NCBI GenBank assembly: GCA_045595605.1
Contig: JAZOAS010000117.1
Span: forward strand, 1 to 10,154
Source of the DNA: SIG480 sp045595605
Lineage (GTDB): Bacteria; Bacillota; Clostridia; Oscillospirales; JAAYXM01
Direction of reading: 5' to 3'
DNA: 10,154 bases
Made by a program: the position numbers and the translations under genes. Under the pieces are notes generated by a model that saw only the letters and a list, made by a program, of their open reading frames with translations, was not told the DNA's origin and ran no database searches. Positions 1-6,742 of this stretch are shown here, piece by piece (position 1 is the stretch's first letter; every line of letters starts with the position of its first letter).

Positions 1-632
1 AAATGTCTGTTGCGGTAAAGGAAAGCGGACCCGATCCGACAACAAATTCAAAACTTGCTGCCTGCATTGCAAAGGCAAAGGCAAATAACGTTCCGAATGA
101 TAATATCAAGCGTATAATCGAAAAAGCATCGGGTGCAGACGGCGCAAGCTATGAAACGATAGTATATGAAGGCTATGGCCCCAGCGGAGTCGCAGTTATT
201 GTTGAAACAATGACCGATAACCGTAACCGCACAGCATCTGAGATGCGCCACTATTTTGACAAATACGGCGGAAATCTCGGTGCTTCGGGTTGTGTCAGCT
301 GGCAGTTTGACAACAAGGGTATTGTCGTAATCGAGCGAGGAGATGCGGAAGAGGACGATGTCATGATGGCATGCCTTGACGCGGGTGCTGACGATGTTGA
401 GGTTTCAGAAGAGGTTGTTGAGGTTTACTGCGAGCCGACTGCCGTTGCAGAGGTAAGCGACGCTCTTACCGCGGCGGGTTACACCGTTGTTTCTGCTGAG
501 GCAGAGCTTGTACCGCAGAACTATATGAAGCTTACAGGCGAAGACGATATAAAGAATATGCAGAAGCTTCTTGACATGCTCGACGATAACGACGATGTCC
601 AGAATGTTTACCATAACTGGGAAGAAGAATAA
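1..632 (+). CDS. yebC: YebC/PmpR/TACO1-family protein, 5' end cut off by the window
   Basis: This is the C-terminal part (about 209 visible residues) of a YebC-family protein. YebC proteins are cytoplasmic; they were first described as transcriptional regulators, and some members, like mitochondrial TACO1, are now linked to translation. Recognisable family sequence includes the stretch from VAVKESGPDP through NNVPNDNIKRIIEKA, the YEGYGPSGVAV block, the TDNRNRTASEMRH block with GGNLGASGCVSWQF, and the acidic C-terminus. The family is usually about 240 residues, so roughly 30-35 N-terminal residues are missing. The first ATG, at position 3, is therefore an internal Met: bases 1-2 (aa) fit the end of a Glu codon, as in the family's usual REI/REM-S-V-A-V context, and no ribosome binding site can be seen. 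The stop is TAA at 630-632. degV starts 15 nt downstream, so the two are probably co-transcribed. Family assignment is very secure; which molecular role applies is not decidable here. Confidence 0.95.
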   Translation, partial: MSVAVKESGPDPTTNSKLAACIAKAKANNVPNDNIKRIIEKASGADGASYETIVYEGYGPSGVAVIVETMTDNRNRTASEMRHYFDKYGGNLGASGCVSWQFDNKGIVVIERGDAEEDDVMMACLDAGADDVEVSEEVVEVYCEPTAVAEVSDALTAAGYTVVSAEAELVPQNYMKLTGEDDIKNMQKLLDMLDDNDDVQNVYHNWEEE

Positions 633-647
633 AGAGAGGGTAAAGAT

Positions 648-1499
648 ATGTCTAAAATCATTCTCAGTGCAGACCGCACTTGTGATATAGGCGACGCTCT
701 TGCGGAAAAATATTCCGTTAATATGATATCTTATCAGATAACACTTGAGGATAAGACTTATCTCGACAGTGTCAATATTACTCCCGATGTGCTTTATGAG
801 GCATATCACGAGAGAAAGGCTCTCCCGCAGACCTCTGCTATAAATACCGCGGAGTATATCGACTACTTCAAGAAATGGACGGATGAAGGATATGAGGTAA
901 TTCACTTTACGCTTTCCTCTGCGATAACGAGCAGTTATCAGTCCTGTGTTCTTGCGGCGGCGGAGCTTCCGGGCGTTTATGTTATTGACTCGCGAAATGT
1001 TTCGAGTGCAATCGCGCTTCTTGTTATGGAAGCGGGCGACAGAATTGCGAAGGGTATGCCGGCAAAGCAGATTGTAGAAGAGGTTTTGGCCCTTCGTGAA
1101 AAGAGCCATTGTAGCTTTGTTCTTGAAACTCTTGAGTTTATGAAAGCGGGCGGAAGATGCTCAGGTGTTGCGGCGCTTGCGGCAGGAGTGCTCGGTCTTA
1201 AGGTTTCGATTGAGGTTGATAATAAGACAGGCGAGCTTCATGCTGCGAAGAAGTACCGCGGAAATATGGACCGCGTCCTTTCTCAGTATGTTGCAGAGCA
1301 GTTTGAAAAATACCCCGCTATCGACGGAAAGCGTATGTATATCACACACTCGGGCGTTCCGGAAGAGAGACTTGCGGCGGTGAAAAAGCAGGTTGAGGAG
1401 TCAGGGCTTTTCGAGGAGATTTATATCTCCCGCGCAAGCTGCACGATTTCTACCCACTGCGGCCCCGGCACTCTCGGAGTGTTGTTCTTGGAGAAATAA
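648..1499 (+). CDS. DegV family fatty-acid-binding protein
   Basis: A 283-residue protein of the DegV family, the usual family length. DegV proteins bind long-chain fatty acids; FakB members present the fatty acid to the kinase FakA for phosphorylation before phospholipid synthesis. Family landmarks are the N-terminal SADRTCDI segment, the PQTSA segment at residues 60-64 and LSSAITSSYQS at 89-99 (both in the usual ligand-contacting regions), a DSRNVS segment near 114-119, the block TLEFMKAGGRCSG near 161-173 with the following KVSIEVDNKTGEL, and the C-terminal HCGPGTLGV segment that closes the binding site. ATG at 648 is preceded by a good Shine-Dalgarno sequence (GAGAGGG, 634-640). The gene follows yebC by 15 nt and is followed by an intrinsic terminator, so it ends a transcription unit. 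Whether it works as a FakB partner cannot be told because no fakA is present here. Confidence 0.95.
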   Translation: MSKIILSADRTCDIGDALAEKYSVNMISYQITLEDKTYLDSVNITPDVLYEAYHERKALPQTSAINTAEYIDYFKKWTDEGYEVIHFTLSSAITSSYQSCVLAAAELPGVYVIDSRNVSSAIALLVMEAGDRIAKGMPAKQIVEEVLALREKSHCSFVLETLEFMKAGGRCSGVAALAAGVLGLKVSIEVDNKTGELHAAKKYRGNMDRVLSQYVAEQFEKYPAIDGKRMYITHSGVPEERLAAVKKQVEESGLFEEIYISRASCTISTHCGPGTLGVLFLEK

Positions 1500-1504
1500 A
1501 AAAT

Positions 1505-1536
1505 AGACGGTTCTGTTGATGCAGAACCGTCTTTTT
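1505..1536 (+). terminator. Intrinsic terminator after degV
   Basis: A perfect 11-bp inverted repeat (AGACGGTTCTG at 1505-1515 with CAGAACCGTCT at 1522-1532), a 6-nt loop, and a run of five T (1532-1536). It starts 5 nt after the degV stop. It ends the yebC-degV transcript. Confidence 0.92.
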
Positions 1537-1560
1537 CGAAAATAAAGGAGGATTAACGAA

Positions 1561-2049
1561 GTGGATGCAAGAAGATTTGAAGAAGAACGTATAGAAAATA
1601 TAGAATGTCTTAATTCGATTTTGGAAATTTATAAAAAAGCTGATAGAAAGATTAAAAAAGCTCTCGAATTTATTGTTTTTCTTTGCGCTATTTCTATGGT
1701 TTTTATGTTTTCTTCTTTGCTTGGGGGTGGATGGGGATACATCGTAGCAATGTTGATTATTGGAATAGGTGTATGTTGTATTAATGAACTGGGACGTTCC
1801 TTTAAAAATGATGTTGTTTCAGATGCTAAACTTGCATTTCAAACATGTGTCACAATGGAAATTCTTGTTAAAATAGAAAAAGGTACATACCGCGAAAATG
1901 GCATACATATAATAGGTGTTCAGGAAGGAAAACACCTTGATTTATATGAACAGTTTATTCAGTTTTATCCGGAATATAAATGTAAGGAATTAAAAAGATT
2001 AGCCAAAATAAAGTTGACTAAAGAAGATATGTGGGGAGACTTCTGTTGA
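1561..2049 (+). CDS. Unrecognised AT-rich protein with two predicted membrane helices
   Basis: A 162-residue protein that I do not recognise. Visible features are a charged N-terminal segment (about residues 5-33, many Glu, Lys and Arg, probably helical), two hydrophobic segments at about 35-54 and 58-75 separated by a Gly-rich turn (GGGWG), and a soluble C-terminal domain of about 85 residues that ends in a Lys-rich part. This suggests an inner-membrane hairpin with both ends on the same side, most likely cytoplasmic. The start is GTG at 1561, supported by a strong AAGGAGG at 1545-1551 with 9-nt spacing; a nearby ATG at 1565 is out of frame. The first 120 coding bases are about 26% GC by hand count, against about 51% over 961-1080 in degV, so the gene may have been acquired. 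It stands alone between two terminators and no promoter is evident. It is real as a reading frame; function is unknown. Confidence 0.75.
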   Translation: MDARRFEEERIENIECLNSILEIYKKADRKIKKALEFIVFLCAISMVFMFSSLLGGGWGYIVAMLIIGIGVCCINELGRSFKNDVVSDAKLAFQTCVTMEILVKIEKGTYRENGIHIIGVQEGKHLDLYEQFIQFYPEYKCKELKRLAKIKLTKEDMWGDFC

Positions 2050-2065
2050 CACATACAGAAAAGAT

Positions 2066-2099
2066 AAAAAAGCTGAAGCGAATTTCGCTTCAGCTTTTT
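2066..2099. terminator. Bidirectional terminator between convergent genes
   Basis: An 11-bp perfect stem (2071-2081 with 2085-2095, core AGCTGAAGCGA) and a 3-nt loop, flanked by AAAAA on the left (2066-2070) and TTTT on the right (2096-2099). It has a U-tract in both directions. It therefore serves both the membrane-protein gene on the plus strand (stop at 2047-2049) and the metallophosphoesterase gene on the minus strand (stop at 2100-2102). Confidence 0.92.
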
Positions 2100-3170
2100 C
2101 TATATCTCTCTGTTTTCTATTGCGTCGATTCCGAATTTTGTTGCGAGGTTTATTTTTTTCTTTTCTTCTTCGCTTTCAGCCGAGTCGAGAAGCGTTTTCA
2201 TTTTTCTGAGAAACAGTCCTCGAAGACCGTCGTCCTCTATTCCTTCCCATATGTTTCGGGGCTCGACCGTGTGGTCGATGATTTCGACCTCTTTATAAAC
2301 AGAAAGGAGTTTATCGCGAATTTCACCCTCGTCCAATTTTTCACATTCACCTGTTACGGTAAGGCGAAGGAATTCGTTTTTTGCAGGTGTGGGGAGGAGC
2401 TTTGAAAAATTATCAATATCCGCAAAATTAAGCTCTGCCATTCTGTGGCAAATATCCGAAACCTTACGGCGGGAGAGGTTAACTTTGCCCTTTTCTACCT
2501 CGCCGATGTATATTGCGGTGTCGTAGCTCTCGCCAAAGTCGCGGGACTCAGGGCATCCGCAATAGGCGAAATGAGTCTTTCCGACAGTTTCGACCTCTGT
2601 CGGCTTATGGATATGCGCGAGCGCAACATAGTCTGCTCCACTTTCTGCGATTTCGGCGTTTGTAACGGGGCTGTACCCGTCGGCGTTGAGGTTTGAATGG
2701 AGAATAAGGATATTTGCAAAGTCGTCATCGGGTACTTTGAAGCCTTCAAGAATTCGCTCGTAATACATTTCACTTGTATATGCCGCGCCGAAAATACGGA
2801 GAGAAAGCTCCGGAATTTCAACAGAGGAAAGTGTGTTTGAAGAGAAAATATGGACATTCTCCGGAAAAGCGAGCGTTGCATAAGGCGATGTGGGGGTGAG
2901 GGGGTCGTGGTTTCCGGGAGTTATGAAGACTCTGCATTTTGCGCGCTTTAAGTCGCGGAGAAATGAGCTTGCGGTCTCGGGGCGGATAGGATACCCTTCG
3001 AAAATATCTCCTGCGAGAATGAGAATATCAACCTCTTCAGAGTTTGCAATATCAATTATTTTTGAAAAAACATCGCGAAGGCTCTCTCGGCGCAGCTTTC
3101 CGTCTTCCGGTGAGAGACCGACAAAAGCAGAGTCGAGGTGCAGGTCGCCCGTATGTATAATTTTAGCCAT
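2100..3170 (-). CDS. SbcD/YhaO-like metallophosphoesterase (DNA repair exonuclease family)
   Basis: A 356-residue calcineurin-type metallophosphoesterase resembling SbcD/Mre11 and Bacillus YhaO, two-metal nucleases that act on DNA ends. The phosphoesterase motifs are complete: GDLHLD with D9 and H11, GDIFE with D55, GNHD with N87 and H88, H158 in the LHSNL segment, and AHIH with H186 and H188. The catalytic domain covers about residues 1-230; the remaining 125 or so form a C-terminal region with charged, helical-looking sequence. The family normally works with an SbcC/YhaN-type ATPase, often encoded next door. None is present: the gene ends in a terminator. ATG at 3168-3170 lies 6 nt after the ymdB stop, with a GAAAGG Shine-Dalgarno at 3181-3186 inside the end of ymdB, so its translation is tied to the rny-ymdB transcript. 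Nuclease activity is inferred from family; a different phosphodiesterase role is possible. Confidence 0.88.
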   Translation of the reverse strand: MAKIIHTGDLHLDSAFVGLSPEDGKLRRESLRDVFSKIIDIANSEEVDILILAGDIFEGYPIRPETASSFLRDLKRAKCRVFITPGNHDPLTPTSPYATLAFPENVHIFSSNTLSSVEIPELSLRIFGAAYTSEMYYERILEGFKVPDDDFANILILHSNLNADGYSPVTNAEIAESGADYVALAHIHKPTEVETVGKTHFAYCGCPESRDFGESYDTAIYIGEVEKGKVNLSRRKVSDICHRMAELNFADIDNFSKLLPTPAKNEFLRLTVTGECEKLDEGEIRDKLLSVYKEVEIIDHTVEPRNIWEGIEDDGLRGLFLRKMKTLLDSAESEEEKKKINLATKFGIDAIENREI

Positions 3171-3176
3171 AAAAAT

Positions 3177-3956
3177 CTATCCTTTCAGGACTTTGTTTAT
3201 GCGCGTGACAGAAACGCATCTTCCACCCTCGGAGATATCAAAGCAAGCGCCGTTTATCATAGCGGGGCCTGACGCTTCGGTGAAGCGCTCGGGGACAGAG
3301 CCGAGGAAGGTCGCAAGAGACTTTTCGGGCGCAGTTCCTATAACGGAGTTGTAAGCACCGCACATTCCGAGGTCGCAGATAAAGCCCGTGCCGTTGGGAA
3401 GAACTCTCTCGTCTGCGGTCTGGACATGGGTATGAGTGCCCCAGAGGGCTGAAATCCTGCCGTCAAGGTAGAAGGCGAGAGCCTGCTTTTCGCTCGTTGC
3501 CTCGGCGTGAAAATCGCAGATGGCAAAGTCATACTGGCCTGAAAGCTCGTTGAGAATCTTGTCTGCCGCAAAGAACGGGTTATCCGCGCCAAAGGTCATA
3601 CCGACCCTGCCGAGAAGGTTTATGACGAGCGCGCGTTTTCCAAACGCGTCAAAGATTCCGTAGCCGACGCCCGGCGCATCACCGGGGACATTGTGAGGAC
3701 GGAGAAGAGAAGGCTCGTTCTCAATATACGGGACAATCTGCCGTCTTCCCCAGGTGTGATTTCCGAGAGTTACGACATCAGCTCCTGCTTTGAAAAGCAT
3801 ATCTGCCTGCTCAGGTGTTATCCCGACCATATCTGCGTTTTCACCGTTGATTATGGTGAATCTCGCGCCGTATTCGCGCTTTAGTAGGGAAAGATTTTCG
3901 CATATTGCCGTGACGCCTATTGAGCCCACGACATCTCCCAATGCAATGATTTTCAA
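3177..3956 (-). CDS. ymdB: YmdB-type metallophosphoesterase (2',3'-cyclic nucleotide phosphodiesterase)
   Basis: A 259-residue protein of the YmdB family (usual length about 260). In Bacillus subtilis YmdB hydrolyses 2',3'-cyclic AMP and influences the choice between biofilm formation and motility. The metal-binding residues are all present: D8 in ALGDVVGS, E39 and N40 in NGEN, N66 and H67 in LGNHTW, H150 in CDFHAEATSEK, and H175 and H177 in GTHTHVQTADE. The start is a TTG at 3954-3956: it has an AAGAGG ribosome binding site 8 nt upstream and places D8 where the family has it. It lies about 100 nt downstream of rny, an arrangement conserved in many Firmicutes, but a strong hairpin terminator sits between them, so expression probably depends on read-through. 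RNase Y cleavage and cyclic-phosphate processing would be a natural pair, but that link is inference. Confidence 0.93.
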   Translation of the reverse strand: MKIIALGDVVGSIGVTAICENLSLLKREYGARFTIINGENADMVGITPEQADMLFKAGADVVTLGNHTWGRRQIVPYIENEPSLLRPHNVPGDAPGVGYGIFDAFGKRALVINLLGRVGMTFGADNPFFAADKILNELSGQYDFAICDFHAEATSEKQALAFYLDGRISALWGTHTHVQTADERVLPNGTGFICDLGMCGAYNSVIGTAPEKSLATFLGSVPERFTEASGPAMINGACFDISEGGRCVSVTRINKVLKG

Positions 3957-3964
3957 GGTATGTA

Positions 3965-3970
3965 CCTCTT
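3965..3970 (-). promoter_or_regulatory. Ribosome binding site that fixes the TTG start of ymdB
   Basis: AAGAGG on the minus strand, 8 nt before the TTG codon at 3954-3956. It supports the non-ATG start, which also gives the family's normal N-terminus (KIIALGDVVGS). Confidence 0.75.
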
Positions 3971-3979
3971 TCTAAAATG

Positions 3980-4043
3980 GAATAAAAATAAAGTGGTGTA
4001 TTCTCTATTGATATTTTATCACAAATATCTGAAATACACCACT
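3980..4043 (-). terminator. Two-part hairpin terminator or attenuator between rny and ymdB
   Basis: An outer perfect 11-bp inverted repeat (AGTGGTGTATT at 3992-4002 with AATACACCACT at 4033-4043) encloses an inner 7-bp repeat (GATATTT 4010-4016 with AAATATC 4023-4029). Read on the minus strand, it is followed by a T-rich tract (TTATTTTTATT, 3981-3991). It starts 14 nt after the rny stop. ymdB has no obvious promoter of its own behind it, so it probably lowers rather than abolishes ymdB expression. Confidence 0.82.
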
Positions 4044-4057
4044 AAATTTATAAAATT

Positions 4058-5623
4058 TTATTTTGCGTAGTCAATAGCGCGGGTCTCGCGAACGAGATGT
4101 ACTTTGATCTGACCCGGATAATCAAGCTCTTCCTCAATCTTCTTAGCAAGCTCGTGAGAGAGGAGAACAAGCTCGTCATCGCTGACCTTATCGGGCTCGA
4201 CGATTATGCGGACCTCACGACCTGCCTGAATAGCGAAGGAACGCTCAACTCCGTGGAAGGAGTTTGAAATTTCCTCGAGCTTTTCAAGGCGCTTGATGTA
4301 GTTTTCAAGGTTTTCACGGCGAGCTCCCGGACGGGCAGCGCTGATAGCGTCAGCAGCTTGAACGAGGCAAGCGATAACCGTCTTAGCTTCAACATCGCCA
4401 TGGTGAGCGTGGATAGCGTGAACGATTTCTTCGTTCTCTTTATACTTCTTTGCAATGTCAACACCGATAGAGATATGCGAACCTTCGACCTCGTGGTCAA
4501 CAGACTTACCAATATCGTGGAGAAGACCTGCGCGCTTTGCCATCATAACATCGACGCCGAGCTCAGCGGCAAGAAGACCTGCAATGTGAGCAACTTCGAT
4601 AGAGTGTTTAAGAACATTCTGACCGTAGCTTGTACGGAAACGAACGCGACCGAGAAGCTTGATGATTTCGGGATTTAAGCCGTGCACGCCTGTATCGAAG
4701 GTTGCGCGCTCACCCTCCTGCTTGATGACAAGGTCAACCTCGCGGCGAGCCTTTTCAACCATCTCTTCGATTCTTGCGGGGTGGATACGGCCGTCAGCGA
4801 TGAGCTTTTCAAGAGAAAGTCTTGCAACCTCTCGTCTGACGGGGTCAAAGCTTGAAAGAGTGATAGCTTCAGGTGTATCGTCGATGATGAGGTCAACACC
4901 TGTGAGTGTTTCGAGGGTGCGGATGTTTCGGCCTTCACGACCGATGATGCGACCCTTCATTTCGTCGTTGGGAAGGGGAACGACAGAAACCGTAGCCTCT
5001 GTAACATGGTCAGAAGCACATTTCTGAATTGCGAGGGAGATGAGGTTGCGAGCTTTTTCGTCAGCCTCGTCTTTGAACTGATCCTCAAGGTTTTTGAGAA
5101 GAACAGCGTAATCGTGGCGAACCTCAGATTCAAGGTTCTGAATAAGGAACTGCTTTGCTTCTTCTGCTGTGTAGCCTGAGATTTTCTCAAGCATTTCAAG
5201 CTGACTGCGCTTTATCAACTTGAGCTCTTCATTGAGAGCGTCGTTATCTTTTACTTTCTGTTCGAGTACAGCTTCCTTCTGTTCAACTGCCTCGTGCTTT
5301 TTGTCGAGAGACTCTTCTCTCTGAACAACGCGACGCTCCTGCTTCTGAAGCTCTGCGCGGCGTTCTTTCATTTCGCGGTCAAATTCGTTTCTGCTTTTGT
5401 GAATTTCTTCTTTAGCCTCGATGAGAAGCTCTCTTTTTTTGCTTTCCGCAGTCTTTATTGATTCGTTGACAATTCGCTTTGCTTCGTTTTCAGCACTGTT
5501 GATTGTCTTTTCGGCAACCTTCTTGCGGAAAGTAATGCCGAGAACAAATGCAATAATCGCAATAATGACAAATACTACTGCAATTATGAGAAAAGTAAGA
5601 GCCGGGATTCCGAGAATTTTCAT
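4058..5623 (-). CDS. rny: Ribonuclease Y
   Basis: A 521-residue RNase Y, the membrane-bound endoribonuclease that starts mRNA decay in many Firmicutes; length matches the family (about 520). Domains in order: one N-terminal membrane helix (about residues 7-30), a long charged coiled coil (about 35-200), a KH RNA-binding domain with the GRIIGREGRNIR signature (224-235), and an HD hydrolase domain with the metal-binding HD pair at H369-D370 (LLHDIGKSVDHE), H383 in EGSHISIG, and an HAIHAHHGD segment (402-410), followed by the family's C-terminal domain. The ATG at 5621-5623 is the only possible start: an in-frame stop lies at 5633-5635. The AAGGAGG ribosome binding site (5636-5642) is 12 nt away, a rather long spacing. 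A promoter lies about 130 nt upstream. It heads the rny-ymdB-metallophosphoesterase group. Confidence 0.98.
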   Translation of the reverse strand: MKILGIPALTFLIIAVVFVIIAIIAFVLGITFRKKVAEKTINSAENEAKRIVNESIKTAESKKRELLIEAKEEIHKSRNEFDREMKERRAELQKQERRVVQREESLDKKHEAVEQKEAVLEQKVKDNDALNEELKLIKRSQLEMLEKISGYTAEEAKQFLIQNLESEVRHDYAVLLKNLEDQFKDEADEKARNLISLAIQKCASDHVTEATVSVVPLPNDEMKGRIIGREGRNIRTLETLTGVDLIIDDTPEAITLSSFDPVRREVARLSLEKLIADGRIHPARIEEMVEKARREVDLVIKQEGERATFDTGVHGLNPEIIKLLGRVRFRTSYGQNVLKHSIEVAHIAGLLAAELGVDVMMAKRAGLLHDIGKSVDHEVEGSHISIGVDIAKKYKENEEIVHAIHAHHGDVEAKTVIACLVQAADAISAARPGARRENLENYIKRLEKLEEISNSFHGVERSFAIQAGREVRIIVEPDKVSDDELVLLSHELAKKIEEELDYPGQIKVHLVRETRAIDYAK

Positions 5624-5753
5624 TATTGTGCATTACCTCCTTTTTTGATGATGCTTTTAAAGTTTCAAGTTTGTTTAATTATGTAATAAAACCAGTTATT
5701 GTAAAATGCGGAAGAACCGCACAGCGCAAATCAATAACATTGATATTATCCAC
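5624..5753 (-). other. Structured 5' leader of rny
   Basis: About 130 nt between the predicted start of transcription and the rny start codon. It contains two small perfect hairpins: ATCAAT/ATTGAT with a 3-nt loop (5730-5744) and TGCGG/CCGCA with a 5-nt loop (5707-5721). I see no known riboswitch. The leader could host autoregulation by RNase Y, but that is only inference. Confidence 0.45.
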
Positions 5754-5759
5754 TATTAT

Positions 5760-5788
5760 ATTTTAATTGTAAAAAGGCAATATGTCAA
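5760..5788 (-). promoter_or_regulatory. Predicted sigma-A promoter for rny
   Basis: On the minus strand TTGACA (5783-5788, perfect -35) and TAAAAT (5760-5765, -10) are separated by 17 nt. A TATAAT follows directly at 5755-5760, which overlaps the -10 by one base and could shift it. Transcription would start near 5753. Confidence 0.7.
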
Positions 5789-5829
5789 GAAAAAGTGAAA
5801 TGAATATTCAAAAAATATGAATTTTTTTG

Positions 5830-5847
5830 CGCTTGACTTTTCAAGCG
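5830..5847. promoter_or_regulatory. Dyad over the -35 box of the methyltransferase promoter
   Basis: CGCTTGA (5830-5836) and TCAAGCG (5841-5847) form a perfect 7-bp inverted repeat with a 4-nt spacer. It covers the putative -35 box of the divergent methyltransferase gene and could be an operator. No T-tract follows, so it is not a terminator. Confidence 0.4.
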
Positions 5848-5859
5848 ACAGAATATAAC
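5833..5859 (+). promoter_or_regulatory. Putative promoter of the methyltransferase gene
   Basis: TTGACT (5833-5838) and TATAAC (5854-5859) with a 15-nt spacer, shorter than ideal. It is 28 nt before the chosen ATG and is the best candidate in the divergent region. Confidence 0.45.
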
Positions 5860-5870
5860 ATTTAACATAG

Positions 5871-5876
5871 AAAGGA
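5871..5876 (+). promoter_or_regulatory. Ribosome binding site that favours ATG 5887 over GTG 5878
   Basis: AAAGGA lies 10 nt before ATG 5887, but only 1 nt before the in-frame GTG at 5878, which is too close to be used. Confidence 0.7.
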
Positions 5877-5886
5877 AGTGGGGAAG

Positions 5887-6603
5887 ATGAAACTTGATGA
5901 GCTTGGAATAAACGGCTTTGTCATGGAACAGGATCCTAAGTTTCTTAAACTTGGGACAGACGCTATGCTTCTGTCCGAATTTGCGAAAATAAGAAAGAGG
6001 GATAAGGTCTGCGACCTCGGCTGCGGAAGCGGTGCGGTTTCAATTCTCCTTGCCGCGAGATATGATGAGATATCAATCTGCGGGGTCGAAATTGTTGAGG
6101 GTGCGGCGCTCCTTGCTGAGAAAAATGCAAAACATAACAAAATCGAAGACCGTATGACGGTTAAAAATATTGACCTTAAGAAAACAGAAGAGGCTTTTCC
6201 TGCGGGAAGCTTTGATGCGGTTGTGTCAAACCCGCCGTTTATGAAGCTTGATTCGGGGCTTAAAACGGGAAGGGAGGAGCTTCTCTGTGCGAGAATGGAG
6301 CTCTGCTGTACGATTGACGATGTGTGCCGTGCGGCATCGCACCTTCTCAAATTCGGTGGCTCATTCTCACTCGTGTACCGCCCGTCACGGCTTTACGATT
6401 TGTTTGAAGCTCTTGCAAAATACGATATGCAGCCCAAAAGAATGCGACTCGTTCAGGACACCGTTTCTGCCGAACCGTCGCTCGTGCTGCTCGAGGCAAG
6501 AAAGGGCGGGGGAAGCGGGATAAAGCTTTTGCCTACTCTTATCGTAAAGAACGAAGACGGTACAGAAACGGAAGAAACGAAGCGGATCTACAGGCGAAAA
6601 TAG
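5887..6603 (+). CDS. TrmN6-like tRNA adenine-N6 methyltransferase
   Basis: A 238-residue class I SAM-dependent methyltransferase, most like YfiC/TrmN6 (YabB in Bacillus), which methylates N6 of adenosine 37 in valine tRNA. The family-type N-terminus contains the GTDAMLLSEFA segment (residues 23-33). Motif I, DLGCGSGAVSILLAAR (about 43-58), binds SAM; VEIVEGAA (67-74) carries the acidic residue that normally contacts the ribose; and SNPPF (114-118) is the N6-amino-methyltransferase catalytic motif. The end is a usual C-terminal extension rich in Lys and Arg. The start was set by the ribosome binding site at 5871-5876. It is divergent from rny and followed by a palindromic element, so it is probably a single-gene unit. 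The family is clear; the exact tRNA target is inferred and a related tRNA or rRNA N6 methyltransferase cannot be excluded. Confidence 0.87.
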   Translation: MKLDELGINGFVMEQDPKFLKLGTDAMLLSEFAKIRKRDKVCDLGCGSGAVSILLAARYDEISICGVEIVEGAALLAEKNAKHNKIEDRMTVKNIDLKKTEEAFPAGSFDAVVSNPPFMKLDSGLKTGREELLCARMELCCTIDDVCRAASHLLKFGGSFSLVYRPSRLYDLFEALAKYDMQPKRMRLVQDTVSAEPSLVLLEARKGGGSGIKLLPTLIVKNEDGTETEETKRIYRRK

Positions 6604-6605
6604 CA

Positions 6606-6660
6606 AAGGGTGGCGCTTTATAGGGAGAATACGGTTTTTTCCCTGTGGAGTGCCACCCTT
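6606..6660. repeat. 55-nt two-armed palindromic element
   Basis: Outer arms 6606-6617 and 6649-6660 (core AAGGGTGGC with GCCACCCTT) form a 12-bp stem with one G-U pair. Inner arms AGGGA (6622-6626) and TCCCT (6640-6644) form a second stem, extended by further A-U and G-U pairs. It begins 2 nt after the methyltransferase stop. On neither strand is it followed by a real U-tract, so it is not a standard terminator. It could be a dispersed REP-like palindrome, or a stabilising 3' end. Confidence 0.6.
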
Positions 6661-6742
6661 CGTCAAAGTGCTGGAATTGGAAGATGTGTTTTGTGTAAAA
6701 TGCCGAATATTAAAAATGAATAAACGAATGTAAAAAAACATC

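Noticed and set aside
405..1109. 234-codon open frame on the minus strand across the end of yebC and most of degV
   Set aside because: It is antisense to two clearly real genes, its product has no recognisable family, and no ribosome binding site or promoter supports it.
4204..5199. Several minus- and plus-strand frames of 80-120 codons inside rny
   Set aside because: They are alternative frames of the rny coding sequence, which is fully intact and family-matched.
5491..5633. Out-of-frame ATG at 5633 (minus strand) just after the rny ribosome binding site
   Set aside because: Only 2 nt separate it from AGGAGG, too close for use, and the frame encodes an unremarkable short peptide overlapping rny.
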